DNA from: MED660 sp002691025
Lineage (GTDB): Bacteria > Myxococcota_A > UBA9160 > UBA4427
Assembly: GCA_002170485.2 (NCBI GenBank)
Contig: NHDZ02000166.1
Span: 1 to 11,588 of the forward strand
Length of the DNA stretch: 11,588 nucleotides
Direction of reading: 5' to 3'
Below, piece after piece: positions 1 through 7,224 of the stretch. How positions within the stretch are numbered: the first letter of the stretch is position 1; every line of letters begins with the position of its first letter. The position numbers were made by a program, and so were the translations under genes. The notes under the pieces are model-generated. The model was not told the DNA's origin and ran no database searches. It worked only from the letters and a program-made list of their open reading frames with translations.

Positions 1-2103
1 GTGCACGGTCTCTTTGAGTCGAGACGCAAGGAGTTTTCCCGAGTCGACGCGAACGACCTTCTCTTCGAGTTTTTTCGCCGCTTTTTGAACCCGCTTGTCT
101 CGGACCTCGGCGTCCCGGAGCCCCGGTGCCCGAGTCGGTAGGTCACCGAGAGCCACGACCGGAACACCGGCCTGAGCCAGCGCGAGTATTTTCTCCACCA
201 GGACCGGATCGGCGATGGGAAGAGGATCAAGCAACAGCCCACCATAGGTTCGCGCTCCCACCCGGAAGCGCCCTCCTTCTTCCACCACCGCTTCGGAAAG
301 CATCTTCCGACTGACGCGATCGTGAACAAGCCCTCGGGCCCGAAGAGCGCGTGTCGTCGAAGACTCGCCGGCCCCAGGGTCCACTTTTCCGATCTGGAGA
401 CTGGCTTCATCCGGATAGATCGGATCCGCGCGGAGCCACGCCACATCGGCTGAAGGACTGCCCTGACTCATCGCCACAGAGAGCCGAGCCAGAAACAGGT
501 TGAAGGCGGGGAGCTCCCGAAGGTATTCCTCATCGACCTGCGACGACATGGGAAGGGGACCCGCGAGGATTCGTCCGAAACCACCTGAAAAAGGGAACCA
601 ACTCTTCCCGTCCGCCCGCGTATACGGATAGGGGACGCCGTGATACACGAGGCGATTGATCCCCGCCGAATAAGCTCGGCCTGCGAGCAGCTTCATCTCG
701 TCATCGGAAAGCCGGGTGCCAAAAAGCTGAAGGGTGATGAAGGATTCAGAGGAAGCCCAGCGTCGATCACTCACGTGGGCGGCCGAGGACGCCAGCTTCA
801 AGAAGTCGAAACTCCCTCCTCCGAAAAGACCCTCGGACTCTGGCACATCGGACAGCGCATAGGTGTCGAGATAGTCCCCATACCCGCCATGAGCTTGAAG
901 CCTGAACTCAAGGCCGCGAGCCCGCGCCCACTGCGCAAAGCGGGCGACAAACTGATCTTCAAAAAGATTTTGACGGACTCTCTCATAGTCTTCACGAATC
1001 CGCTCCGACTGACCCGACTCCTGGGAAAGATAGATCGGGCCGCCACTCTGGCCGAAGAAGTCGATCATCTCCGCGTACTTGGATTCTCCTCCTCGACGAA
1101 AGAGAAGCGGAAGATGGGGCGTCACGTCATAACCGGCTTGCTTCTTGAACGCCTCGCGGAAGTCGGCCGTGAAAGGAAGCTCTCCCATCAGCTCAAAACT
1201 ATCCACGAAAACCCCCCGCACTCGACCCTCCGGAAGGGGATCCAACGCGGAGGCTCCGTAGTCTTCGAGCAGGGCATCGGCGCCCCGGGTTGAAAGATGA
1301 TCCACCACCAGGGCATCCGCTTCCTCACCGGGAAAAGCACCCCCCATCACGAAGTGACTCGTGGAATTCGTATAGAAGGCCATCACGCGCCACTCCCCCA
1401 CTGGAACCTCCCAGCGAAGCGTGGAGCCTTCAACGGAATTCGTGATATCGCGAATGTTCACCAGGATCGGCAGACCGTCTCGCTTCTCACCCACCTGCCC
1501 CGCCAGGACAACCACCATCTCGGCAGACGGATCCGGAGGCCCCAGCACATCCAGGACCCATTCCACCGAATCCCGGTAACTCTGATCCGGGACGGCGGGC
1601 AGCGCACCCTCAAAAGCCAGTGGACCTTCCAGATCCAGAGTGGCCATCAGGAGTTGGCGCTCGGCATTCTGGGTCGACGTCGGTAAGCCTCCCGGCCAAC
1701 CACTCCCGAGCGTCAGGTCGAAAAAGAGGCCAGCCCTCTCAGTCAGTTCCGCGGCGCGTGCGACCTTCTTGAAGAAGCCGGCCTGCCCCACTGTCCGCAG
1801 CCGGTCGTCCACGGCGAGGTCTTCCGCACCCAGACCCAGCAGAAGAGGCTGGAGTTCCACGCCCCCGAAACCGGCCTTCTTGATCAAGACGAGTTGCTGA
1901 GCCAGAACCTCGGACTGAACGCTCCCGCCCGGCCACCACCAGCGTGCCATTGGCCGGGCTTCCATCGGCGGGTCCTGCCAATCCGCAATCGGGATCGGCG
2001 AACTCTCTAGCGATGAGTCTATTGAATCGGAATCCGCCCGAGCCTTTCCTGAGGCAATAGACCCCAGAGCCAGAGCAAGCAAAGCCCCTACAAGCAGGGT
2101 CAT
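1..2103 (-). CDS. GH106-like alpha-L-rhamnosidase, exported; C-terminus cut by the window edge
   Basis: The frame is open from ATG at 2103 to the first base (701 codons, no stop), so the C-terminal part lies outside the window. Residues 1-23 form a Sec-type signal peptide (hydrophobic run MTLLVGALLALALG, then an ARA cleavage site), so the enzyme should act in the periplasm or outside the cell. GH106-type landmarks follow in order: RWWWPGG at 54-60, then a KKAGFGGVELQP segment; VDSFE with D301 and E304, then FREAFKKQAGYDVTPHLP; an AHGGYGDYLDTYALSDVPESE segment; and SSESF with E453. E304 and E453 are the best candidates for catalytic acids, by family resemblance only. The family releases alpha-L-rhamnose from plant glycans and glycosides. 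The gene starts 40 bp after the DUF1214 stop, so the two are probably one transcript. The start has only a weak ribosome binding site, but an in-frame TGA 18 bp upstream (2122-2124) leaves no better choice. A related large GH2-like fold hydrolase with other substrate specificity is possible. Confidence 0.8.
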   Translation of the reverse strand, partial: MTLLVGALLALALGSIASGKARADSDSIDSSLESSPIPIADWQDPPMEARPMARWWWPGGSVQSEVLAQQLVLIKKAGFGGVELQPLLLGLGAEDLAVDDRLRTVGQAGFFKKVARAAELTERAGLFFDLTLGSGWPGGLPTSTQNAERQLLMATLDLEGPLAFEGALPAVPDQSYRDSVEWVLDVLGPPDPSAEMVVVLAGQVGEKRDGLPILVNIRDITNSVEGSTLRWEVPVGEWRVMAFYTNSTSHFVMGGAFPGEEADALVVDHLSTRGADALLEDYGASALDPLPEGRVRGVFVDSFELMGELPFTADFREAFKKQAGYDVTPHLPLLFRRGGESKYAEMIDFFGQSGGPIYLSQESGQSERIREDYERVRQNLFEDQFVARFAQWARARGLEFRLQAHGGYGDYLDTYALSDVPESEGLFGGGSFDFLKLASSAAHVSDRRWASSESFITLQLFGTRLSDDEMKLLAGRAYSAGINRLVYHGVPYPYTRADGKSWFPFSGGFGRILAGPLPMSSQVDEEYLRELPAFNLFLARLSVAMSQGSPSADVAWLRADPIYPDEASLQIGKVDPGAGESSTTRALRARGLVHDRVSRKMLSEAVVEEGGRFRVGARTYGGLLLDPLPIADPVLVEKILALAQAGVPVVALGDLPTRAPGLRDAEVRDKRVQKAAKKLEEKVVRVDSGKLLASRLKETVH

Positions 2104-2143
2104 GACCCGACTCAATCCGGCATCAACACCCGGCTCACCTCTT

Positions 2144-3298
2144 CTAGGACAAGGAGTCGACGTCCACCACCTCCGCCTCGACCGGAAGAGTCTGCTCCTG
2201 CGGAAGCAGGAAGCGCCAGAAGATCATGCCGGTGGTCTGCCCCGCCGTATCAATCCAGTTCGGCACGCCGGGGTCACGATGTGCGATCACCACCCGATAG
2301 CTTCCGTCGGCCTCGTACTGGATCTGATTGCGATTGAGTGAAACGTTGCGATACCGATACGGCGGGGTCTGCAAACGATGGTTCCAGATCACCACATTGG
2401 CAAAACGACAACGCGGAAATCGACCGCGCATCACCAATGCCTGATCGGGACCGAGATCATATCTTGCCTGGAGGTAGGCGTTGTCGGCCGCCGCGTAGCC
2501 GATCTCGGTATTGCTCTCATCGTAGGCGGAATTGTCGAAGGCGTTGATTTCATTCGAAACCCACGAAGGCATCGCCTCGGGCGGAATGTCCGGGAAGTCG
2601 ATGGTGACACCGCGAACAAAATTGATGACACGTCGGATTCCCGCCGCAATCGCGGCGTCATCCATGAGCGGGGCTCCGCCCGGCTCCTCCACTGGCTCGA
2701 TCATCAAGGGAACATGGAAGGTGGGGTCCAACGCGACATTGCGCTCCCACTCCCAGTAATGTCGTGTCGTGATGCTTCCAGCATCCGGCTCGAGCCTCAA
2801 CCAATTGCGCGGCTGGGGATCGGGACTGGCGATGATTTCGTAACTCCCATCCGCCGCCACATCGAATTCGGTGTCATTGAGAGTGGAAATGACACCCTTT
2901 GACATGTGGCCCTCCATGGCTCCGGTCTCCACACTGTAGGAGGTATAACAAGCCCCGTGTACATTCCCGGTAATCCGGTAGGTGCCCGCCGGATCCACGA
3001 CGGCGCCGTAATAGACTGCGTCCGGATTGTCTCCCAGCAACTTCTTCGTCGAACTCAGCCACCGATGGAACAAGGGACGCTTCGGGTCCATATCAAACCA
3101 GTACTGAAAGCCGTGTTGAAGGACATTCGCCACCTGGTAGCGCCCCGCGGCCCGCTCCTGCGCGGAGTTCATGTTGCGGTGGGGACCGATGTAATCCCGA
3201 TTGATCTCGATCAGCATGGCCGCCAACTCCTCATAGGCGGCAGACGCCAACTCCCCGGCCCCTTCTTGCATTTCCTTTATCACTTCATCAGTTCCCAT
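2144..3298 (-). CDS. DUF1214 domain protein with two repeat-like halves (384 aa)
   Basis: The C-terminal 100 residues match the DUF1214 pattern: NQIQYEADGSYRVVIAH, DPGVPNWIDTAGQTTG, then IFWRFLLPQE. The molecular role of this family is not known. No signal peptide or membrane segment is seen. The N-terminal 60 residues look helical (EVIKEMQEGAGELASAAYEE). A second block at about 149-186 (ADGSYEIIASPDPQPRNWL ... HYWEWE) has the same layout as the DUF1214 block at 330-363, which suggests an internal duplication. I chose ATG 3298 because GGAG lies 6 bases upstream. The frame stays open upstream to a GTG at 3388, and ATG 3310 lacks a ribosome binding site. The gene is first in a probable pair with the GH106-like gene. 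Family members often sit beside TetR and P450 genes in catabolic regions, which fits here but does not define a substrate. Stop codon TAG. Confidence 0.82.
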   Translation of the reverse strand: MGTDEVIKEMQEGAGELASAAYEELAAMLIEINRDYIGPHRNMNSAQERAAGRYQVANVLQHGFQYWFDMDPKRPLFHRWLSSTKKLLGDNPDAVYYGAVVDPAGTYRITGNVHGACYTSYSVETGAMEGHMSKGVISTLNDTEFDVAADGSYEIIASPDPQPRNWLRLEPDAGSITTRHYWEWERNVALDPTFHVPLMIEPVEEPGGAPLMDDAAIAAGIRRVINFVRGVTIDFPDIPPEAMPSWVSNEINAFDNSAYDESNTEIGYAAADNAYLQARYDLGPDQALVMRGRFPRCRFANVVIWNHRLQTPPYRYRNVSLNRNQIQYEADGSYRVVIAHRDPGVPNWIDTAGQTTGMIFWRFLLPQEQTLPVEAEVVDVDSLS

Positions 3299-3356
3299 TG
3301 GGTTCTCCATCTCAAAGAGGCAGGCACGACATCTCGGTCCGAACAGGCAGTTCCGT

Positions 3357-3362
3357 ATTCTA
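3357..3362 (-). promoter_or_regulatory. Candidate -10 element for the DUF1214-GH106 pair
   Basis: The minus strand reads TAGAAT (5 of 6 to TATAAT), about 58 bases upstream of the chosen DUF1214 start and after the GH51 terminator. The upstream hexamer at 17 bp (TTTCGT) is a poor -35, so this is tentative. Confidence 0.3.
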
Positions 3363-3391
3363 CACTTCGCTTTCGCTCCACGAAACACTCC

Positions 3392-3410
3392 CGTCGCGGG
3401 CTTCGCGACG
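3392..3410. repeat. GC-rich hairpin upstream of the DUF1214 gene
   Basis: CGTCGCG (3392-3398) and CGCGACG (3404-3410) pair perfectly around a 5-base loop. No T-run follows on the minus strand. It sits between the GH51 terminator and the candidate DUF1214 promoter, so it could be an operator or a second termination aid. Confidence 0.35.
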
Positions 3411-3474
3411 TGGAACTCCAGGAACCTGATACAAACGACTCAAACCCGACCCGCTGAAGCTCTTCGTCTCCAAG

Positions 3475-3508
3475 TAGGAAGAAACGGCCGCAAGTGCCAG
3501 CGGCCCGC
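3475..3508 (-). terminator. Rho-independent terminator after the GH51 gene
   Basis: On the minus strand, a few bases after the GH51 TAG stop, CGGGCCGC and GCGGCCG form a 6-bp perfect stem (7 bp with one bulged G) around an 8-base loop, followed by TTTCTTC. It would end the P450-TetR-GH51 transcript and separate it from the DUF1214 gene. Confidence 0.65.
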
Positions 3509-3512
3509 TCCG

Positions 3513-5012
3513 CTACTCCAAAGCAAGAGAAGCCGCGACAAAGCTATACGGGGGCAGCTCCATCTCCACCCTTCCCTCTTCCAGGCGGATGGCCGAGAAG
3601 CCCTGAGGCACGATGACCGACGGGTTCTCCCAGGAATTGGCCGCGAGGGGGTCCGGACCCGTGAGGCATTCGGCCTCTACGCCACCCTGGAATTTCCGGT
3701 CGGCGAGGTCGAGGCTGACACGCGCTGGGCTCTCGCCGCGATTCGTCAAGAAGACCGACAAGGTGTCCCCATCCAGAATCGCACTGGAGTCGATCACATC
3801 TGTATCGCCATAACGCTGAGAGTCATAGCGAGTTCCCCTGACTTGAGTGGCCAGGGAGACACCCTTGCGACGCTTCGCAAACATGGCAAAGGGCCAATAG
3901 ATGGACTGGACGAGCAAGCCATCGTCTCGGGTCAAGATGGGTGCAATGACGTTCACGATCTGCGCAATATTCGCAATCTTGAGCACGTCTGCATGGCGGA
4001 CAAAACTGTGCAGGAAGCCTGACACCACCAAGGCATCCCTCAGATCGTAGACCTCTTCAATCAAAGGCGGTGCAAAACGACCCCCGCCTTGCATGTGTTC
4101 ACTCCCGAATTTCATGGTCTTGTACCAGACATTCCACTCGTCGAAACAAAGCCAGGCCCGCTTCTTTGACTTTCTTTTGCCCTGCACAAAACGACACGCC
4201 GCATCCACCTCTTCGATCTGCTGGTCGATGGAATTGGGAATGGCCAGGAAGTCCTCGGTACTCTCTTCGCCAATCCCCACGTACCGATGAAGACTGACGT
4301 AGTCGGCAAGACCCCCGAGATACTCCAGGGCTTCCCGATCCCATTCGAGATAGGTTCCAAGCAGGGGATTACTCGTCCCACAGAGGATGAGCTCGATGCT
4401 GGGGTCGACGTCCTTCATCATCTTTCCCGCTTGCTGGGCCCGAATCGCATACTGGGCGGCGGGTACGTGACCCAGTTGCCAGGGACCGTCCATCTCATTT
4501 CCGAGGCACCACAGCTTCACGTCATGGGGCTCCCTGTTCCCATTCGCGACACGCTTATCCGCATACAGGGTCCCTTCGGGCGAGTTGCAGTACTCCACCC
4601 AGTTCCGGGCCTCTTCGGGTGTGCCCGTTCCCAGATTCGCGGACAGCATGGGCTCCCAGCCCATCCGATTCGCCAGGGAGACAAATTCATCCGTTCCCAC
4701 AGAATTGGGTTCGATGCTCTGCCAAGCCAGTTCTCTAACCGTAGGGCGAGAATCCCTCGGGCCTATGCCGTCTTCCCAGTGATAACCCGATGCAAAATTA
4801 CCACCCGGATACCGGACCTGGCTCATGTGCAGACCGCGAAGCGCGTCAAGGACATCGGTCCGCCATCCGTCGGCGTCCGCATGCGGACTGTCCGGCTGAT
4901 AGACCCCTTCGTAGACGGCCCGGCCCATATGCTCAAGAAAACCACCAAAGATACGGGGATCCACGTCACCGATTGAAAACTCAGTATGCAGATACACAGT
5001 CGTCTTGCTCAT
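3513..5012 (-). CDS. GH51 alpha-L-arabinofuranosidase, cytoplasmic (499 aa)
   Basis: The protein is full length for intracellular GH51 enzymes (about 500 aa) and lacks a signal peptide. It hydrolyses terminal alpha-L-arabinofuranose from oligosaccharides or glycosides. GH51 landmarks: FGGFLEHMGRAVYEG at 22-36; RYPGGNFASGYHWEDGIGP at 67-85; LGNEMDGPWQ with acid/base E173; and CFDEWNVWY with nucleophile E292. The spacing is nearly that of the Geobacillus enzyme (E175/E294). The C-terminal part (about 385-499) is the usual beta-sandwich, ending in PYSFVAASLALE. I chose ATG 5012 because AGAGGAG lies just upstream; a GTG nine codons earlier would extend the protein with no homologous residues. The gene follows TetR after 69 bp with no obvious terminator between, and a terminator follows its TAG stop. 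It is therefore probably the last gene of the P450-TetR-GH51 unit, an unusual neighbourhood for an arabinosidase, which normally sits with arabinan or xylan genes. Confidence 0.93.
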   Translation of the reverse strand: MSKTTVYLHTEFSIGDVDPRIFGGFLEHMGRAVYEGVYQPDSPHADADGWRTDVLDALRGLHMSQVRYPGGNFASGYHWEDGIGPRDSRPTVRELAWQSIEPNSVGTDEFVSLANRMGWEPMLSANLGTGTPEEARNWVEYCNSPEGTLYADKRVANGNREPHDVKLWCLGNEMDGPWQLGHVPAAQYAIRAQQAGKMMKDVDPSIELILCGTSNPLLGTYLEWDREALEYLGGLADYVSLHRYVGIGEESTEDFLAIPNSIDQQIEEVDAACRFVQGKRKSKKRAWLCFDEWNVWYKTMKFGSEHMQGGGRFAPPLIEEVYDLRDALVVSGFLHSFVRHADVLKIANIAQIVNVIAPILTRDDGLLVQSIYWPFAMFAKRRKGVSLATQVRGTRYDSQRYGDTDVIDSSAILDGDTLSVFLTNRGESPARVSLDLADRKFQGGVEAECLTGPDPLAANSWENPSVIVPQGFSAIRLEEGRVEMELPPYSFVAASLALE

Positions 5013-5081
5013 GGACTCCTCTTTCCCACCCAGACTCACAGACTCTTTCTTGACGATCCGGTCATCCCAGAACGACGGATG

Positions 5082-5657
5082 CTAGCCAAAGGGAAGAACC
5101 CCGGGAACCAGGAAACGCTCGATCATCAATCGCTCTTCTTCTTCATCGTGAGCCGGCGTCGTGAGGAAGGAGATCATGATCCGGACAATCCAACGAGCCC
5201 GCAAACCATTTTCATTTCCTGCATCCCCCTGCCCCTTCCATAGGCTCGCTACGAAAGCCTCCGCCAGACAATGGACGACTTCTGAGCCTCGAGACATCCG
5301 AGCCGTATGCCCTGATTCCATCGGTTCAAACCAGACCGCCATCGAAGGCGTAGACCGAACCTTCTGCAGCGCCTTCACGATGGATTCAGTCAACTGCATG
5401 ACCGGATCCTTCAGTTCTCTCAGTTCGATCTCGAGTTCAGCCACGAGACGCATGGCGCGGTCGTTTACAAAAGCGATGTGGAGATCATGACGGTTCTTGA
5501 AGTAGCGATAGAGCGTCCCCCTCGAGCAACCGACATAGTCCGCGATCTGACCCATGCCGGCTCCGGAGACGCCCAGATCCACAAAGGCCCTCGCCGCGCC
5601 TTCAAAGATACGCTGAACCGCCATCTCCGGTTCTTCTTCCCGCACCCACGTACCCAT
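5082..5657 (-). CDS. TetR-family transcriptional regulator (191 aa)
   Basis: The N-terminus is a TetR DNA-binding domain: RIFEGAARAFVDLGVSG (17-32), then the helix-turn-helix GQIADYVGCSRGTLYRYF (36-53) and KNRHDLHIAF. The remainder (about 70-191) is an alpha-helical ligand and dimer domain without a recognisable ligand signature. Length is typical of the family. I chose ATG 5657. Longer in-frame starts (TTG 5753) would run deep into the P450 gene and add non-TetR sequence. The start lies 4 bases after the P450 stop, so translation is probably coupled and the regulator is made together with the enzyme. The likely role is autorepression of the P450 promoter, relieved by a substrate or breakdown product. 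Two palindromes upstream of the P450 gene are candidate operators. Stop codon TAG. Confidence 0.9.
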   Translation of the reverse strand: MGTWVREEEPEMAVQRIFEGAARAFVDLGVSGAGMGQIADYVGCSRGTLYRYFKNRHDLHIAFVNDRAMRLVAELEIELRELKDPVMQLTESIVKALQKVRSTPSMAVWFEPMESGHTARMSRGSEVVHCLAEAFVASLWKGQGDAGNENGLRARWIVRIMISFLTTPAHDEEEERLMIERFLVPGVLPFG

Positions 5658-5661
5658 CGCC

Positions 5662-6879
5662 CTATCGACTCCCTGTCGGGTGGAAGGGCAAAGAGAGATA
5701 CCGACGCACGTAGTTGCCACCTGCAAATTCACCCTTCGCGGCGTCCACTGCAAAATCCGGGCAGCGCGTGGTCAGCTCCTCCAAGGCGATCCGCGCCTGC
5801 AATCGAACGGTGGCCGCTCCGATGCAGTGGTGCGGTCCATAACTGAGAGCCACGTGACGACGGACCTTCCGGTTGATGTCGCACTGGCCTGCATCCTCGC
5901 CAAATTCGCGCTCATCGAGATTGGCCGAACCGTAAAGCAGCATCACCTTACGATCTTTGGGAATGGTCTTCCCCTCGATGGTGACATCGCACGTCGTGGT
6001 ACGAGCCAGACCTTGAACCGGTGATGTCATTCGCAGGAACTCTTCAATGGCCTTGGAAATGCACTCCGGATCTTCTCCGATCTGCCTACGCTGATCGGGG
6101 TGACGAGTCAGGAGTTCAGCCGCGCCACTGAGAAGGCCCGTCGTCGTATCATTCCCACCCGTCACCATCGTAAAGGCAAAACCCAGGATCCAGGCCGGAG
6201 AAAGCTCCTGGCCATCGGGTCTGGCGTGGACCAACGTCGAAATCACATCGTCGCCCGGGTCTTTTCGCACGGTCTCGATATGACGGCCGAAGTATCCGAC
6301 CATTTCGGCCAGAACGGAACCCGCCGACGTAATATCACCGCCTGCATTCGCTGCCACGATGCCATCCGTCCAGCGATCAAAAAGAGCACGGTCGCTTTCC
6401 GGGACGCCCAGGAAGTGACCCACCACAAGGCTCGGGAGAGGCTTGAAGAGTTCGACCACAATGTCGCCCCCATCCCCCATCTCACGCAGTCTCTCTATCC
6501 GCTCGACAACGAAAGCCCGAAGCTTCGGCTCCAGTTCGCGAACCGCCTTGGGGGTGAAATGCTTGACGGCCAGTTTTCGAAGAGCTGTGTGATCCGGCGG
6601 ATCCATCATCACGATGGGCGACTCCAGACCGAGTTCTTCCATTTCTCCATACGCGATGGTCAGACCCTGGGCCGAAGAGAAGGTCCGGGCATCCACCGCC
6701 GCAGAGAACACATCCTTGAACCGGGAAAGGGCCCAGAACTCTCCCTTTGAGTTCTCGAACCGATGCACGGGATCCTGATCCCGGAGCGCTTTGTACATGG
6801 GAAAAGGGTCGCGCCAGCTTTCGCCACTTCGAGGCTCGAAAACGGGCCCGGGCTGCTCGAACTCCGAGTTGGAAACCAT
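5662..6879 (-). CDS. Cytochrome P450, soluble bacterial type (405 aa)
   Basis: All P450 landmarks are present: DPPDHTALR (93-101); the I-helix oxygen-activation motif TGGNDTTTG (240-248); the ExxR pair E280/R283; and the heme loop LSYGPHHCIGAA with heme-ligating C352. The loop has Tyr where most P450s have Phe (consensus FGxGxHxCxG). No membrane anchor is seen, so the enzyme is a soluble class I type needing an external ferredoxin and reductase; neither is in the window. Such enzymes hydroxylate hydrophobic substrates such as terpenes, steroids, fatty acids or aromatics, and the sequence alone does not say which. ATG 6879 is supported by AAGGAG six bases upstream. It is the first gene of a unit with TetR (4-base gap) and probably GH51. 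The coding sequence has no ambiguous bases, unlike everything to its right. Stop codon TAG. Confidence 0.95.
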   Translation of the reverse strand: MVSNSEFEQPGPVFEPRSGESWRDPFPMYKALRDQDPVHRFENSKGEFWALSRFKDVFSAAVDARTFSSAQGLTIAYGEMEELGLESPIVMMDPPDHTALRKLAVKHFTPKAVRELEPKLRAFVVERIERLREMGDGGDIVVELFKPLPSLVVGHFLGVPESDRALFDRWTDGIVAANAGGDITSAGSVLAEMVGYFGRHIETVRKDPGDDVISTLVHARPDGQELSPAWILGFAFTMVTGGNDTTTGLLSGAAELLTRHPDQRRQIGEDPECISKAIEEFLRMTSPVQGLARTTTCDVTIEGKTIPKDRKVMLLYGSANLDEREFGEDAGQCDINRKVRRHVALSYGPHHCIGAATVRLQARIALEELTTRCPDFAVDAAKGEFAGGNYVRRYLSLPFHPTGSR

Positions 6880-6906
6880 GAGNACTCCTTGTNNAGAGGA
6901 AGCCNT

Positions 6907-6912
6907 ATTGTA
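6907..6912 (-). promoter_or_regulatory. Candidate -10 element for the P450-TetR-GH51 unit
   Basis: The minus strand reads TACAAT (5 of 6 to TATAAT), about 28 bases upstream of the P450 ATG, inside an A/T-rich stretch. No good -35 is seen at 16-18 bp (only ATTAAA-like sequence with an N), so it may need an activator or be wrong. Confidence 0.35.
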
Positions 6913-6980
6913 CAGAAAATGNTTTTTGTTTAATNCCANGGAGAAGGGGGCGGGGAGGNNNTTTCCCCTTTAAGCGATAN

Positions 6981-7000
6981 TTATTTCCGTTNAGAAATAA
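6981..7000. promoter_or_regulatory. Palindrome, candidate TetR operator
   Basis: TTATTTC (6981-6987) and GAAATAA (6994-7000) are perfect inverted 7-mers around a 6-base centre. Size and symmetry suit a TetR dimer, and the site lies upstream of the operon that encodes a TetR protein. It is about 70 bp upstream of the candidate -10, further than classic repressor sites, so the promoter assignment or the operator role may be wrong. Confidence 0.35.
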
Positions 7001-7004
7001 TNCG

Positions 7005-7032
7005 GATTTCAGCAGCTCANNGAGCTGAAATC
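7005..7032. repeat. Second inverted repeat upstream of the P450 unit
   Basis: GATTTCAG (7005-7012) is complementary to CTGAAATC (7025-7032). Inside it, CAGCTC (7013-7018) and GAGCTG (7022-7027) form a competing perfect 6-bp stem around a loop containing two N. No T-run follows on either strand, so it is not a normal terminator. It may be an operator or an mRNA switch-like hairpin. Confidence 0.35.
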
Positions 7033-7090
7033 GCACAGGACGCCTCTCGCCTTTTCCGACTTCATCCAAAGTGGCAAAAANGGCGCTCAG

Positions 7091-7126
7091 AGAAGAAAAG
7101 CAGGCCGCATCGATAGAGCGGCCTGC
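7091..7126 (-). terminator. Rho-independent terminator after the nitronate monooxygenase gene
   Basis: A perfect 9-bp stem GCAGGCCGC / GCGGCCTGC (7100-7108 with 7118-7126) surrounds a 9-base loop. Read on the minus strand it is followed by TTTTCTTCT. It lies about 100 bp after the monooxygenase stop and insulates it from the P450 unit. Confidence 0.8.
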
Positions 7127-7224
7127 CTCTGACCCGCGCATCGCAAAGGGCCCACGACGATCCAGGCCCGGAAGCANAGAGCACACCCTGCTGTCTTGAT
7201 CGGNCTCGAAGCGGCGATGNCTCT

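Larger units (their letters stand above)
6880..7224. other. Intergenic control region between the monooxygenase and P450 genes (345 bp)
   Basis: No gene is seen here. From right to left it contains the monooxygenase terminator (7091-7126), two palindromes (7005-7032 and 6981-7000), a G-rich stretch (6941-6958) that can pair with a C-run at 6965-6968, a -10-like element (6907-6912) and the P450 ribosome binding site (AAGGAG). It is dense in ambiguous bases, starting at 6883 just outside the P450 start codon. Confidence 0.7.

Noticed and set aside
640..1293. 217-residue open frame on the plus strand
   Set aside because: Antisense to the GH106-like gene, whose protein has clear family motifs through this stretch. 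The plus-strand translation has no recognisable sequence.
3299..3388. Longer start (GTG 3388 or ATG 3310) for the DUF1214 protein
   Set aside because: The extra Cys- and Arg-rich residues are atypical, and only ATG 3298 has GGAG at proper spacing.
4287..4976. 229-residue open frame on the plus strand
   Set aside because: Antisense to the catalytic part of GH51, including the acid/base motif; a shadow of its codon bias.
5658..5753. Longer start (TTG 5753) for TetR
   Set aside because: It would overlap about 90 bases of the P450 gene and add residues unrelated to the family.
6100..6750. 216-residue open frame on the plus strand
   Set aside because: Antisense to the P450 gene across its I-helix region; no motifs of its own.
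6482..7186. 234-residue minus-strand frame overlapping the P450 start and the intergenic region
   Set aside because: Runs out of frame through the P450 gene and across the terminator hairpin and palindromes, with many ambiguous codons. Not a plausible protein.
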